Shown in pieces: positions 22,690 through 33,954 of a stretch of 64,000 bases of DNA. Made by a program: the position numbers and the translations under genes. The DNA is taken from assembly GCA_021234155.1 (NCBI GenBank), contig JAJEKV010000020.1, positions 21,000,018 through 21,064,017 of the forward strand. The letters run 5' to 3'. The stretch comes from Isoetes taiwanensis. Lineage: Eukaryota > Streptophyta > Lycopodiopsida > Isoetales > Isoetaceae. Numbering within the stretch: position 1 is the stretch's first letter; every line of letters starts with the position of its first letter. The notes under the pieces are model-generated. The model was not told the DNA's origin. It saw only the letters and a list, made by a program, of their open reading frames with translations, and did not search any database.

Positions 22690-25600
22690 TCCGCCTCCTC
22701 AGGGGTCTCCGGAATGGCGATTCGACTTCTCCATTATGTCCGGAATGGCGGCATTACCCTAGTGACCAGGTTACACGGTCAATTTCTCCAAAGAAGGGAA
22801 CACGAACGCCACACATGGCAGTATTCCACAGCCACCTCCCAAGCCAATTGACTACAGGAGTGCTGGATATGAGGCGCTTTGGAGCTTCTTGGAGATGGGG
22901 TGGTCTTCTGCCCGCAAAACTTGGTAACCTGCATAATGCCGGCGTTCTGAGTCCATTGGAACAGTCAGTTCGCGATTCTGAGAAGGGGAAGCTGCCCGTC
23001 CGTCGTCGCGGCCTTTGGGGGAGGACGCTCGGGACAAGCTGCCTCCGGGTGGTTTTAAGGTTCCGTATTCTGGCGTCAACATCCTCCCTCTACGCAAGGA
23101 CACGGTGCAAGGTCCTGGATGGATCCGACAAGGGCAAGGGTGCCAACACACCCGCCCCCCCGTCCCGGCTGCCTGTTGTTGGGCGGCACCCTTCCCCAAT
23201 TCGAACGAGTCCAGGACTTTGCGTGGAGGCCTCAAGGGAGGGTAGAGGCCATACCCCAAGAGACGGACCCCAAAAAAGTTCCCGAGGGAGCCCGTACTGC
23301 CACCGCTCCTCCGTGGAGCCGTACGCGAATGCCTGCCCTCCCGAAGCTCGATTCGTCTATCTGGCCGTTGAATCCTCTTTTCAATGGCCCTGCTTCGAGC
23401 AGGTTCCAAAAAATTCAAGATCCGTTCGGCAGAGCTTGCCAAACCGCGAAGCGTGCTTTGGACGGTTATGCGAAAATCCAAGGGTCTTGCCATTCGGGCA
23501 GCCATGAGTCTCCGGAATGGCGATTCAACTTCGCCATTATGTCCAGAATGGCGGCATTACCCTAGTGACCAGGTTACACGGTCAATTTCTCCAAAGAAGG
23601 GAACACGAATGCCACACATGGCAGTATTCCACAGCCACCTCCCAAGCCAATTGACTACAGGAGTGCTGGATATGAGGCGCTTTGGAGCTTCTTGGAGATG
23701 GGGTGGTCTTCTGCCCGCGAAACTTGGTAACCTGCATAATGCCGGCGTTCTGAGTCCATTGGAACAGTCGGTTCGCGATTCTGAGAAGGGGAAGCTGCCC
23801 GTCCGTCGTCGCGGCCTTTGGGGGAGGACGCTCGGGACAAGCTACCTCCGGGTGGTTTTAAGGTTCCGTGATTCGGCGCCAACATCCTCCCCTAGGCGCA
23901 GGACACCGGCAAGGTCCCGGACGGATCCCGAAAGGGCAAGGGTGCCGACACCCACCCCCGCCCCGGGCCGCTTCTTGTCGGGCGGCACCCTTTTCCCACC
24001 GGAACGAAGTCCAAGCCTTGTCCCCCCGTGATAATGCCGGGCGTTCCGAGTCCATTGGAACAGTTCGATTCGCAATTGGGGGGGAAGGCCCGTCCCCCGC
24101 CGCCGGGCCTTTGGGAGAGGACGCTCGGGCAAGCCGCCCCCCCGTGGGTTTTAAGGTTCCGCCTTCCCGGCGCCAAGATCCTCCCTCTACAAGGAAGGAC
24201 ACGGCAAGGTCCTGGACGGATCCGGGCAAGGGCAAGGGTGCCAACACACCGCCCGGCCCCGGGCCGCCTCGCTGTTGGGCGGCACCTTCCCCAATTCGGA
24301 ACGAGTCCTGTGACTTTGCGTGGAGGCCTCAAGGGAGGGTAGAGGCCATACCCCAAGAGACGGACCCCAAAAAGTTCCCGAGGGAGCCCCAGACGCCACC
24401 GCCTCCTCCGTGGAGCCAGACGCGAATGCCCGCCCTCCGGCTCGGCTCGCCTATCCGCCGCTTGAATCCTTTTTCAATGGCCCCCGCTCGGAAAGGTGTT
24501 CCAAAAATTCAAGATACGCCCCGCAGAGCTTGCCAAAACCGCGCTGCTTTGACTACAGCGAAAAATCCAAGGGTCTTGCCATTCGGGCAGCCGTGGGTCT
24601 CAGGAGGAATGGCGATTCGACTTCGCCATTATAATGGGAATGGCGACATTACCCTAGTGACCAGGTTACACGGCCAATTTCTCCAAAGAAGGGAACACGA
24701 ACGCCACACATGGCAAGATTCCACGCCCACCTCCCAAGCCATTGCCCTCTACAGGAGGCCGGATATGAGGCACTTTGGAGCTTCTTGGAGATGGGGTGGT
24801 CTTCGCGCCAAACTTGGTAACCTCGCATAATGCCGGCGCTCGAGTCCATTGGAATAGTCGGTTCATTGACGGTCGGAGAAGGGGAAGCCGCCCGTCCGCC
24901 CGTCAGCGCCTTTGGGGAGGACGCCGACAAGCCGCCCGGGGTGGTTTTAAGGTTCCGTTCTCGGGGCCAACATCGCCCCTCTAGGCGACATCAGGACACG
25001 GCAAGGTCTTGGACGGATCCGGAAAGGGCAAGGGTGCCGACACACCCGCCGGCCCCGGCCGTTGCCGGGCGGCACCCTTTCCCACGAACGAGTCCAAGCC
25101 TTGGGTCCCTCAGATAATGCCGGTTTCGAGTCCATTGGAATAGTCGGTTCACAATTCAGGGGTGGGGAAGCCTGCCCCGCCCGGCCGCCGGGCCTTTGGG
25201 AGAGGACGTAGGGGCAAGCCGCCTCCTGGGCGGGTTTTAAGGTTCCGTCTTTCAAGGCCAAGATCCTCCCCCCTACGCAAGGGACACGGCAAGGTCCTGG
25301 ACGGATCCGCAAGGGCAAGGGTGCCAACACACCCGCCCCCCCGTCCCGGCTGCCTGTTGCTGGGCGGCACCCTTCCCCAATTCGAACGAGTCCAGGACTT
25401 TGCGTGGAGGCCTCAAGGGAGGGTAGAGGCCATACCCCAAGAGACGGACCCCAAAAAAGTTCCCGAGGGAGCCCGTACTGCCACCGCTCCTCCGTGGAGC
25501 CGTACGCGAATGCCCGTCGCCCCCGGCTTCGGTTCGTCTATCCGGCCGTTGAATCCTCTTTTTCAATAGCCCCGCCGAAAGCAGGTTCCAAAAATTCAAG

Positions 25601-26640
25601 ATCCGTCCCGCAGAGCTTTTTGCCAAACCGCGAAGCGTGCTTTGACGGTACAGCGAAAATCCAAGGGTCTTGCCATTCGGCAGTCGTCGGGGATCTCCTG
25701 AATGGCGATTCGACTTCGCTATTATGTCCGGAATGGCGGCATTACCCTAGTGACCAGGTTACACGGTCAATTTCTCCAAAGAAGGGAACACGGACGCCAC
25801 ACATGGCAAGTATTCCACGCCCACTTCCCAAGCCAATTGACTACTGAGAGGCCGGATATGAGGCGCTTTGGAGCTTCTTGGAGATGGGGTGGTCTTCTGC
25901 CCCAAACTTGGTAATCTCGTGATAATGCCGGCCGCTTCGAGTCCATTGGAACAGTCGGGTTCGTGGATCTCGGAGAAGGGGAAGTCGCCCGCCCGCCGTC
26001 GCGCCTTTGGGGAGGACGCCGGGACAAGCCGCCCCCGTGGTTTTAAGGTTCCCAGATCAAGGCCAACATCCTCCTCTAGGCGAGGACACCGCGGGTAAGG
26101 TCCCCGGACGGATCCAAAAGGGCAAGGGTGCCGACACACCCGCCTCGGCCCCGGCCAAGGTCGGGCGGCACCCTTTCCCATTCAACGAAGTCCAAGCCTT
26201 GGTCCCCTCGTGATAATGCCGGGCGTTTCGGAGTCCATTGGAACAGCTTCTGGTTCACAATTCTCGGGAGGGAAGCCCGTCCGGCCGCCGGGGGCCTTTG
26301 GGAGAGGACGCTCGGGCAAGCCGCCCCCCGTGGTTTTAAGGTTCCGCTCTCTCAAGGCCAAGATCCTCCCTCTACGCAAGGACACGGTGCAAGGTCCTGG
26401 ACGGATCCGGCAAGGGCAAGGGTGCCAACACACCCGCCCCGGCCCCGGCCGTTGTTGGGCGGCACCCTTCCCCAATTCGAACGAAGTCCAGAACTTTGCG
26501 TGGAGGCCTCAAGGGAGGGTAGAGGCCATACCCCAAGAGACGGACCAAGGGTCAATTTCTCCAAAGAGGGTAGAGGCCATTCGGGCAGTCAGGCGATTGG
26601 ACTTCACCCTTATGTCCGGAATGTCTAGGTGGCATATGTT
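22690..26640. repeat. GC-rich higher-order tandem array, about 4 kb
   Basis: A junction block ('aatggcgattcgacttc...ggcattaccctagtgacc') recurs at about 22,711, 23,515, 24,605 and 25,698, and in degraded form at 26,585, so the large units are about 804, 1,090, 1,093 and 890 bp. Within each large unit a roughly 290-bp module ('gagtccattgga...ggacggatcc...gggcaagggtgcc...ggcggcaccc') occurs once in the first unit (22,953) and twice in the others (23,754/24,048; 24,843/25,130; 25,942/26,232). A third module carries 'aagggagggtagaggccat'. Overlapping long frames on both strands are compositional and not conserved between units, so I treat it as non-coding satellite-like DNA within the CACTA block. 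Confidence 0.85.
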
Positions 26641-26954
26641 GGAGCCCGCGTGGAAGAAATTGCTTATGGAAGTTGCAATATTATTGTTGCCTATAGTATA
26701 CACAAATAATCGTGTCAAAGTATTTTCTTATTCATATGTGAAAAAATATAATATTAATACAAATTGCAAGTTCAAACAATGATGGTCTCATATCATAAAA
26801 TAGTCTAGCCTCCATATTATTCTGCATCATCTCTTCTTGGCCTTCAAATATGCTAAGGGAGCGCGTAGCCTTACACGGAATTACAAACCACCAAGTATCT
26901 TGCAAAGGATCTGGAATGAAGGTGACCTACAAAACCTCTATTACATTAGCTCAT

Positions 26955-28690
26955 TTAGTATTCGCATATATAAAATTTATTAAATCTAAGTAAACATACT
27001 TGTTCACATTGCTCAACCCTCGCGAGCGTGTCTTGACCACGATATCGACGAGTCGAATCTAGTGAATACAAACCACTATGATCTTTGCGTATCGTGGCAT
27101 GAGCACCAGTACATACAAGATCAAACCATTCTACATCAAACAACATTGCGACATCGACCTCAATGATAGTCTTAATAGTTCCAATCCATTCCAACATTGC
27201 TTCGACTGGATTTAGGTCTGCACTACCTACCACCGCAAGTCTGTACTAAACTTTGCTGATATGCCACAATCATAAGTGCGTTTTCCTTCATCCGTGCTTT
27301 TCCGTCGGAAGTGAGCACCAGAAGACCACATTGATGCATATGAATTATACTATAAAGAAAGAAAACAAAGCGTTCAAAATAACAAACGAAAATGATAACT
27401 ATATATAAAGTTGCACTTACACAAGCAGACACGCCTTTAGTATATGCCAATTCTTCACTAGAAACATGTTCGCCGCGTTCCCTTGCCGCCTCTAGTTGTT
27501 GGGACAACCAAATTTTGTTTATATCACTTGGCATAGCCTCTAGATCGACTGGAAATGGTTGTTTGCGATACTTTTGTCGATAGCGTCTTCTCTCATCATC
27601 TCTTTTTGTTTTTGCTTCATCGTACCTTTTTATCCATTTCTCCATGTGAGTGGAGTTGTAGATGAGAAACTTATTGACTTTCGCTTGTTCCTCTATTGTG
27701 AAAAAATTGCTTTGCGGTCTTCCTTCGGGAACTTCTCCAATTATAGTCGGGTTGTCTTCATCGGTCCATAATCGTGGAGCATTGGGGTGTAGATCGGCTA
27801 AGAACTCGGTGACATAGAATAATGACTCTCGGGCTAACCAACCTTCGGCCATGCATCCCTCGGGCCTTGCCTTCTGGCGCACAAAGTCCTTGAGGACCTT
27901 TAAAACTCGTTCTGTGAAAAACATCCATCTAGGATTGGTTGTGCCTGCAAGCTCCACTTCGTCCACTAAGTGAACTAATAGGTGAGTTTGTATGTCTAAG
28001 AAACTCGTTGGGAATTCTTTCTCGAGCATACAACATGCTTCAACCACCTTAGTTCGCATGTCTGCAATTTCTATTATTGGAATCTCTTTTTTTGTAATCC
28101 ATCTACATGTCAATAGGAAAGAAAAACAAATTGTGAGAGTTCAAAATCAAGTCAAATAAAGTGATTTCAAAATCTGTACGAACCTAGAAAACTCTGATAG
28201 GAGACATATTGCATGTAGTGGACCGTCAGCGAGACGACCTCTTAGAACAATAGGCATAACAAACTGCACATGTCGAATGCAATTACGTTGCGTTCGAAGT
28301 ACTTGTAACATACAATGTAAACTAGCGATAATGAACGAAGCATACCTGCAACATCTTATGCCAATCGTGGGATTTAACCCTGTTAACTCCCCTTCGTTCG
28401 AAAAACAGTTACACAACGAATGCATATATCCCGTCGGAGTCTTTATAGCCTTGATCGCATCTCGAATGGGCTTCATACCTTTTCTAGGCACGATTCAATC
28501 GACCTGTGGCCTTGTTCCTTCTTCTACATTTAGCCATGCTTTAGCCTTCGATCCAGCTTCTTGTAGATCCTCCCTTACGTCCTGTGACGTGCCTCCAAAT
28601 GGACGACGAAACATTTTTGAAGATATGCATAGGATCAAGAAGATGATGGTCCAATATGGTAGAAGGAAGAAGGATGATTTCCACTTCATT
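26955..28690 (-). pseudogene. CACTA TNP2-type transposase, C-terminal half, decayed
   Basis: Exons on the minus strand are about 28,690-28,346, 28,263-28,184, 28,102-27,421 and 27,349-26,955, all with GT/AG borders. The first encodes HLLDPMHIFKNV and VKSHDWHKMLQ, signatures of the plant Transposase_21 family. Next is DUF4218 (EKEFPTSFLDIQTHLLVHL, PRWMFFTERVLKVLKDFV, KARPEGCMAEGW). Last is DUF4216 (SSGAHF, then DVAMLFDVEWFD, TRRYRGQDTLA). Lesions are an in-frame TGA at 28,495-28,497 that was probably CGA, frame changes near 28,655 and 28,378, and another near 27,240. The N-terminal catalytic part lies beyond the junction at 28,713 and is missing. The protein would have bound and cut the CACTA ends; this copy cannot. 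Confidence 0.85.
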
Positions 28691-28713
28691 CCCCTGACTT
28701 GTTTGTCCTTCTC

Positions 28714-29560
28714 ATGGACTTCAGCCTACATCCCTTCATTAAAGGAAGCCCCTACAGTTCCAGGAGATCGTACGCAAACACAACCTCTATTTGGGGGTGG
28801 TTGAAATAGACTCATGCGGAGTTGCAGTAGCAGCAAGGGGTGCAGCAGCTCGAGGTGGTATAGGAACAGAAGGAGCAATGGTGGTAGTAGCAGCATTCTG
28901 ACATGACAGTACGGGCAACTGGCGAAGCAGGAACAATAGAGCCACATTAGTATGGCCCTCGAGAGGAATGCATTAGCAGCAGCAACTTCAGCTTCGACAG
29001 CTGCTGGGGAGCGGCAACAGTAACAATAGATATAGCAGCAACATTCCGATGGCAACAGCTCTGCTCACTATGTTTATGATCTCAAAGTTAGGCAGTCGAA
29101 AAACTCGCACCTTGCCTTGGACCAGTGCAGCAACGGCACTAATGTAGCGGATGTCCCTGATGCGGGCTAGCTCTCGTCTACGAGATTCTTATTACATCGA
29201 GGTGAGGTCACGGTCGACATGCAATGAGATCACACTCTTATGCAATATAGCATCTCGCATCAGTGCATCTGCTGTTGTGAATTTCATAATGCATGGATGG
29301 TCGGGGTATTGAGCACTAAGACGAGTTGCCCTGACAATGTGCACGGAAGCGTGAAACTTTATGTGAGAGAGGATCAAGCTCTGGAGCTGCCCAACAAGGT
29401 TCTCCCCTGCTTCTTCGAGGAGGCCTCAGACTACCACATTGTGACCCCTGCGCCTCTGCTCTTGTTGCTCTCTATGTAATGATGCAATGTTGCCGACGGG
29501 TGTTGCCTGCTATCTGTGGGGTGTTGGTTGGTGTCAGTGTTGCCATGCTGGGTGATGAGA
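28714..29560 (-). mobile_element. LINE 5' part, minus strand, cut by the CACTA block
   Basis: Carries the ORF1 C-terminal domain (FHASVHIVRATRLSAQ, DHPCIMKFT at 29,377-29,192) and the start of ORF2 (SWNCRGF near 28,770). At 28,714 it stops inside the endonuclease. The rest of the same element is at 13,030-14,046 beyond the CACTA block and the left copy. Confidence 0.75.
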
Positions 29561-29921
29561 ATTTTAGTGTATGGTAGTGACATTATTTATTGGTGGAGAT
29601 ATAATCGAGTTGTTGTGGATTGAGATGTTAATTGACACATGGAATACAAAAGATGTATAATTTGGGTTTTATTTACACATGAAAAGAGTATATTTTGATA
29701 CATGTAAAGAGTGTGCATGTAAGAAGAATAGAATAGAATATGCCTCGCCGACGGGAAACACCTGTTGCACCAGGCAACATTGACCCAGGGATCATAGAGC
29801 TCCAAAAGCTGTGATGGAGAAGCCACAATGTGGCAGTACATGGCTTAACAGAAGAGGGCAGGGAAGGACCTCATTAACCAGCTCCAGATGCTGTCACATT
29901 TCAGACCCTTAAATGTGACAG

Positions 29922-30196
29922 ATGCTAATCCTCGCTCGAATAATGTTCCACACGTCGATACACATTATTAGGGCGAGCAGCTATGGTATCCAGCGTCCAG
30001 ACCGCCCTCGGGTTGTCACAGTCACAGTAGGGGATGCTCAAGTTAAAACAACCATCCTGCACCAGGGCAAGCAGCTGAAGGGGGCTGCCCTGTATGTTGA
30101 CCAAGATCTAACCCCGGCACAACAAGAAGAGCGGAGACACGAGTTGGCCAAAGTTAAAAGCGTCCGCAGAGAAGGAGAAGTTGCGGGACTGATCTA
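29922..30196 (+). pseudogene. LINE ORF1 C-terminal domain
   Basis: An open segment of 91 codons with RASSYGIQRPDRPRVVTVTV, GKQLKGAALYVDQDLTPAQQ and VRREGEVAGLI, matching the ORF1p-like C-terminal domain of the copy at 4,560-4,840. The N-terminal coiled coil is absent, so it cannot trimerise. Confidence 0.7.
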
Positions 30197-30387
30197 GGCC
30201 GCCAAATGCTGCTGCGAACCCTCCAACAGATCCTAACCATGCCCCTACTTTGCCTGCTATAGCCGCATGTCGTGCTTCAGTTGCCTCACCTTCAGTTGCT
30301 CACACGTCTCATGCTGCTTCCACTTCTACCATCCCCCCTTCTGCAACTGCCACTGAATCTGCAGCTGCCGCCACCAACAAATAGGAA

Positions 30388-33369
30388 TTGTGCCTCCACA
30401 TGGTCTCCTGGAATTGTCGGGGCTTCCCATGGCAGAAGGGGGACAGTCTCAACTCGGTTGTTGCAGACATTGATCTCATCTTCCTCATGGAAACATGGGA
30501 GCATGCAGGACACAGGATACTCGACTTGTCAGGATACCAACGCTACTCAATCTTCAATGATTGCACAGGAAAGTGCTGGGGGCATGGGAGGGTTGCCTGC
30601 TGCTACCGGACGTCCTTGGCACAGTCAATCTTCTTGATCAAGACGGACAGGCACAACCGGCACTTATGGGTGCGTGTGCAAAACTGTAGTAGCAGATCTC
30701 TCTTTGTGGCAGCCTGCTACTTCCCACATGCAAAGAGCAACTTCTATCACACCCACTAGGATGTGGATAGACTGGACCTCTCTGTCGATCTATATGATGA
30801 CATACAGCAGCATAAGCAGTTGGGCAGTGTCATACTCCTTGGAGACTTCAACGCATACACTCTGGGGTAGAACAACCCATGAGATTTGATCCCGTGGCTA
30901 ATGATGTGTTGCAGCTGCGTCCTGCAGAAGGAGCTTGGCCACGAACATCAAATGACAATCAGGTCATGCGCTATGGTAGGCAGTTGCTTTTGCTATGTGG
31001 TATCTTTGACCTGGTAATTTGCAATGGACTGGCACAGTGGCCATCTTCCCGCAAGAGCACGTGCAGGCAGGAAAACCAGGAGGGTGGATCTAGTGTGGTG
31101 GATTATGTGATGGTGCCTGAGTAGGATATGCATGTCATCAAGCACTTCCAGGTGGGAACAACTAATAGGGATGAAGACGTCGGCTCAGACCAGCTACCAC
31201 TTTACTTGCAGCTGGGTGGGCAGGTTGTGCGAACCCCCCTGTGCGACAACTCCTCACATGCCTCAGCTGCGATTAGACTATGAACATGCAGGGGTTTATA
31301 CCCAGATGTTTGTAGATGACCTGGCAGAAAGTTTGCAGTACCCTATGCTAGAGCAACAGACAGGCCAACTGATTGATGTGCTTAGGACAACTGTGGAAAG
31401 GTGCTTTGGGACAAGCGCCCTCGGGGGACCTCCAGGACTACAATCTTCCCACGTAATCAGTGGTTTGATGCGGAGTGCAAGGAACACAAACACTGGCTTC
31501 GCCAGGTCACAGACCCTACTTTATGCCCACACGCAGTCAGATAGTACCGCATCTTTCTTAGAGCAAAGAAAGCCAAGTACATTGCAGTGCATCAAAGGGA
31601 AATGTCCTACCTCCTGGAACGTCACCCCAGGACCTTCTGGCAAAGGATTCTCAGAAAGCCAGTACAACCCACAAGGAACATCACTTTCGAGCAATGGAGG
31701 CAATACTTACAACAAATATACGACCCTCAGGGTGCACAAGCAGCATTACCTCTGCAAGAAGGCCCAGTGCTAGAAATCACAGTCAGACGTGGACCAAGGC
31801 TTATAACATCTTGCTAATGGGAAAGCACCAGACTTAGATGGTGTGTAGGCAGAATTACTCAAGTGGGCAGGGCCGTCCATAGTACTGATGCTGACCGCCT
31901 TGTTTAGCAAGGCATTACGGGAAGGCTTCCCACTGGAGTGGACCAATAGCAGAGTTGTTCCCATCTATAAGGCAAGTGACCCGCACTGCCCAACTAATCA
32001 CCGAACAATCATGGTTAGTTCGGTGTTTGTAAAATTGCTAGCTGGGATTCTCGAGCAGCAATTGACAAGCTGGGCAGAGGCAGCAAAGGTGCGGGCCCAC
32101 ACCCAGGTAGGATTCAGGCCCCGGCACTCAACCATTGACCACAACTTCACGCTGCGGACTCTGAATGAAGATAGCAGAAACTGTCGGCATGACCTATATT
32201 GTTGCTTTGTGGACTTTGCGAAGGCCTTTAACACTGTATCTCAGGAAAAGGTATGGGCAAGATTGCAACAACTAGGGGTTCGTGTGGATTTGCAAAATGT
32301 AGTATATAGGTTATATGAGAGATGCTCGAGTCGGTTGCAGGCGACAAACCAATCATTCAATAGTAGTATTTGGATTCCCGTGGGGTGTCCTCTCTATCCA
32401 ATATTGTTTTGGCTTTACATTGATCCGTTGAAGAGCTGGCTTGCTGACAATGGGGGCGGCAGAGCTCACCTTCTGCACCGAATCATTAGACAATTAATAT
32501 ACAATGGTGATGTAGACCTCCTAGCTTACATTCCAGCAGACATGCAGCGCCATCTTGATGCCCTGGACACATTTTGCCAAACGACTGATATGCGCGTCAA
32601 CCTGGCCAAGACTAAGGTGGTCCTCATATCATCCTCACGTCAACCGAGGATCCCCTCCTTCAGTTGCTGAGGCCAAAATGTGGAAGTGGCACCCATATAC
32701 AAATATTTGGGAGTGGAGCTTCCTTCTACTATGCACTGGGACATATCCATATGGCTACGAGTGAAAGCGGGCTGGAAGGCACTATATGCAACGTAGAACA
32801 ATAGTCACATAGCAGAGTTATATGATTGGCCCATCAGTCGCACATGTTCAAGGTCTTAGTGCAGCATGTCCTTTTATATGGGGTTGAAGTATGGGGCCCT
32901 ATAGTGTCCCTCGCTACCTGGAATGACTTGGAGTAGGTACAGAAAGCCTTCTTGGTACGAGCACTGGGGTTGAAGTCCACAGTCCCGTATCAAATTCTGT
33001 TGCAGGAGACGGGTTTCTTGCCTCTTCAGAGGGCAGCTCTTGATCGCCACATTGTCTATTTTTAGAAGGTGGTCAATATGGACGATGCTCGTCTCCCTAA
33101 CCTAGCTTATATCATGGCAATGGGGCCGCATTGCCTCAAGGCCTGCTGGAGGAAAAAGAGAGCTTAATGATTGGCTAGATGGAATGTGCAGGAGCACAGG
33201 TACATACTTGTGCAAATAGAGGCTCGCCATAGCTTGAGGCAATATCTGGACCCTTGCTTTCTCAACAAGCTCTGGGATGCCAGTGCCCTTGAATAGGTCA
33301 ACACACTATCATCGCCACATAAATTCCACATTGGAACGGGGCCCGCAATGCTACCTGCGTACCCATCTG
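30388..33369 (+). pseudogene. LINE ORF2: endonuclease and reverse transcriptase, broken
   Basis: The APE-type endonuclease starts MVSWNCRGFPWQKGDSLN and contains LLGDFNA near 30,840. The last catalytic motif reads GSDQLPL where the sister copy has DSDHLPL, so the catalytic His is lost. The reverse transcriptase shows FVDFAKAFNTV (near 32,210), GCPLYPILFWLYIDPL (32,385) and, at the YxDD position, YNGD (32,500), so one catalytic Asp is gone. Stops occur at 30,757 and 31,122, with frame changes near 30,870 and between 31,400 and 31,890. The C-terminal knuckle is truncated. No activity is expected. Confidence 0.8.
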
Positions 33370-33795
33370 TAGTGCCATATTAGCCATTCAAAAGGCACGA
33401 TTATAAATGAATGATGGTTGCTTTTGAAAAGATGCGTACCAACATCTGTGAAAATCTATTCTAAGAGAGCAGCCCATAATGTTTTTGCATAGACAACAAC
33501 TGACCATATGCCCTTTAGTCTCATACCACCAACTTTCATAAAACTTTGAAATCTGTTTTACCATCTGTCACTTGTGGCTATAAGAAGTATAATGGCTACC
33601 ATTTGCAAAATGCAACTAGCTGCACATAGTGCCATATCAACTACCTACAAACAATTCGAAAGGAATAATGCTACTGCAAGACATCATAAATTTACTAAGT
33701 GGCTGCCAAATGATGACAAGTTGATGCCAATAAATTCAAAAGAAGACAACAAAAGGCCTCCCATGAACATATGAGTAAAGCAAGTTGTTAATATT
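33370..33795. other. AT-rich spacer, no gene seen
   Basis: Short frames only. The left limit is the LINE truncation point and the right limit the LTR. No target duplication could be recognised. Confidence 0.4.
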
Positions 33796-33940
33796 TGTAA
33801 CAGACCCATGGGAGACCGCTCGAGTGGATCTTGGTGTCGCGTTCCCGAGACACCGGCATAAATGGGTAGAAGCGACTACTCATAAACGTCTAGACGGTTT
33901 TGCCCAGTTGGTTAAGGGCATGTCGGTTAGGAACATTACA
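33796..33940 (+). mobile_element. LTR of TRIM family, 145 bp, with PBS but no partner
   Basis: TG...CA-bounded sequence (TGTAACAGACCC ... GAACATTACA), about 90% identical by eye to both LTRs of the TRIM at 53,628-54,077 and of equal length. It is followed directly by ATTGGTATCAGAGC (33,941-33,954), the complement of the 3' end of plant initiator tRNA-Met, the classical primer-binding site. No second LTR is found in the next 10 kb. It is a truncated element or the 5' end of a larger, decayed retrotransposon. Confidence 0.75.
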
Positions 33941-33954
33941 ATTGGTATCAGAGC

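Larger units (their letters stand above)
15929..28713 (-). mobile_element. CACTA (En/Spm) transposon block, right end missing
   Basis: The left end begins CACTACAAAAA, the CACTA superfamily terminus, preceded by GTG as a possible 3-bp target duplication. Dense GTCGAT/ATCGAC subterminal repeats follow. Read on the minus strand, the block holds the second half of a TNP2-type transposase (28,690-26,955), a GC-rich tandem array, and a 522-codon pseudokinase-like ORF. A spliced accessory gene then lies near the terminus. The transposase breaks off at 28,713, where LINE sequence resumes, so the right terminus and the transposase N-terminus are absent. A second cluster of subterminal-type repeats at 21,228-21,311 may mean that 15,929-21,311 is an element of its own nested in, or joined to, the TNP2 part. 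Confidence 0.7.
28714..30575. repeat. Right copy of the 1.9-kb direct duplication
   Basis: Copy of 14,047-15,928. It starts at the exact base where the transposase sequence stops and runs on past 30,575 into uninterrupted LINE sequence, so this copy shows the locus without the CACTA insertion. Confidence 0.9.
29745..33369 (+). mobile_element. LINE copy, nearly full ORF2, both ends truncated
   Basis: Begins in the ORF1 hinge and ends in ORF2 at about 33,369, where the sequence stops matching the long minus copy (just after YLRTHL). It lies head to head with the minus-strand LINE, about 185 bp away. Because the two overlap in content (both include ORF1 end and ORF2 start), they are separate insertions and not one inverted insertion. 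Confidence 0.85.

Noticed and set aside
22653-26628. Many long overlapping ORFs on both strands (up to 320 codons)
   Set aside because: They arise from high GC content in the tandem array. Frames are not conserved between repeat units because of indels, and no domain is recognisable.
28714-33369. Twin-primed 5' inversion of a single LINE
   Set aside because: The inverted parts overlap in content (both contain ORF1 end and ORF2 start), and the minus copy continues to its own 3' end at 13,030, so these are two insertions.
33796-33954. tRNA gene suggested by 'ttggttaagggc' in the LTR
   Set aside because: The surrounding sequence is LTR, repeated three times in the window, with no acceptor or anticodon stems.
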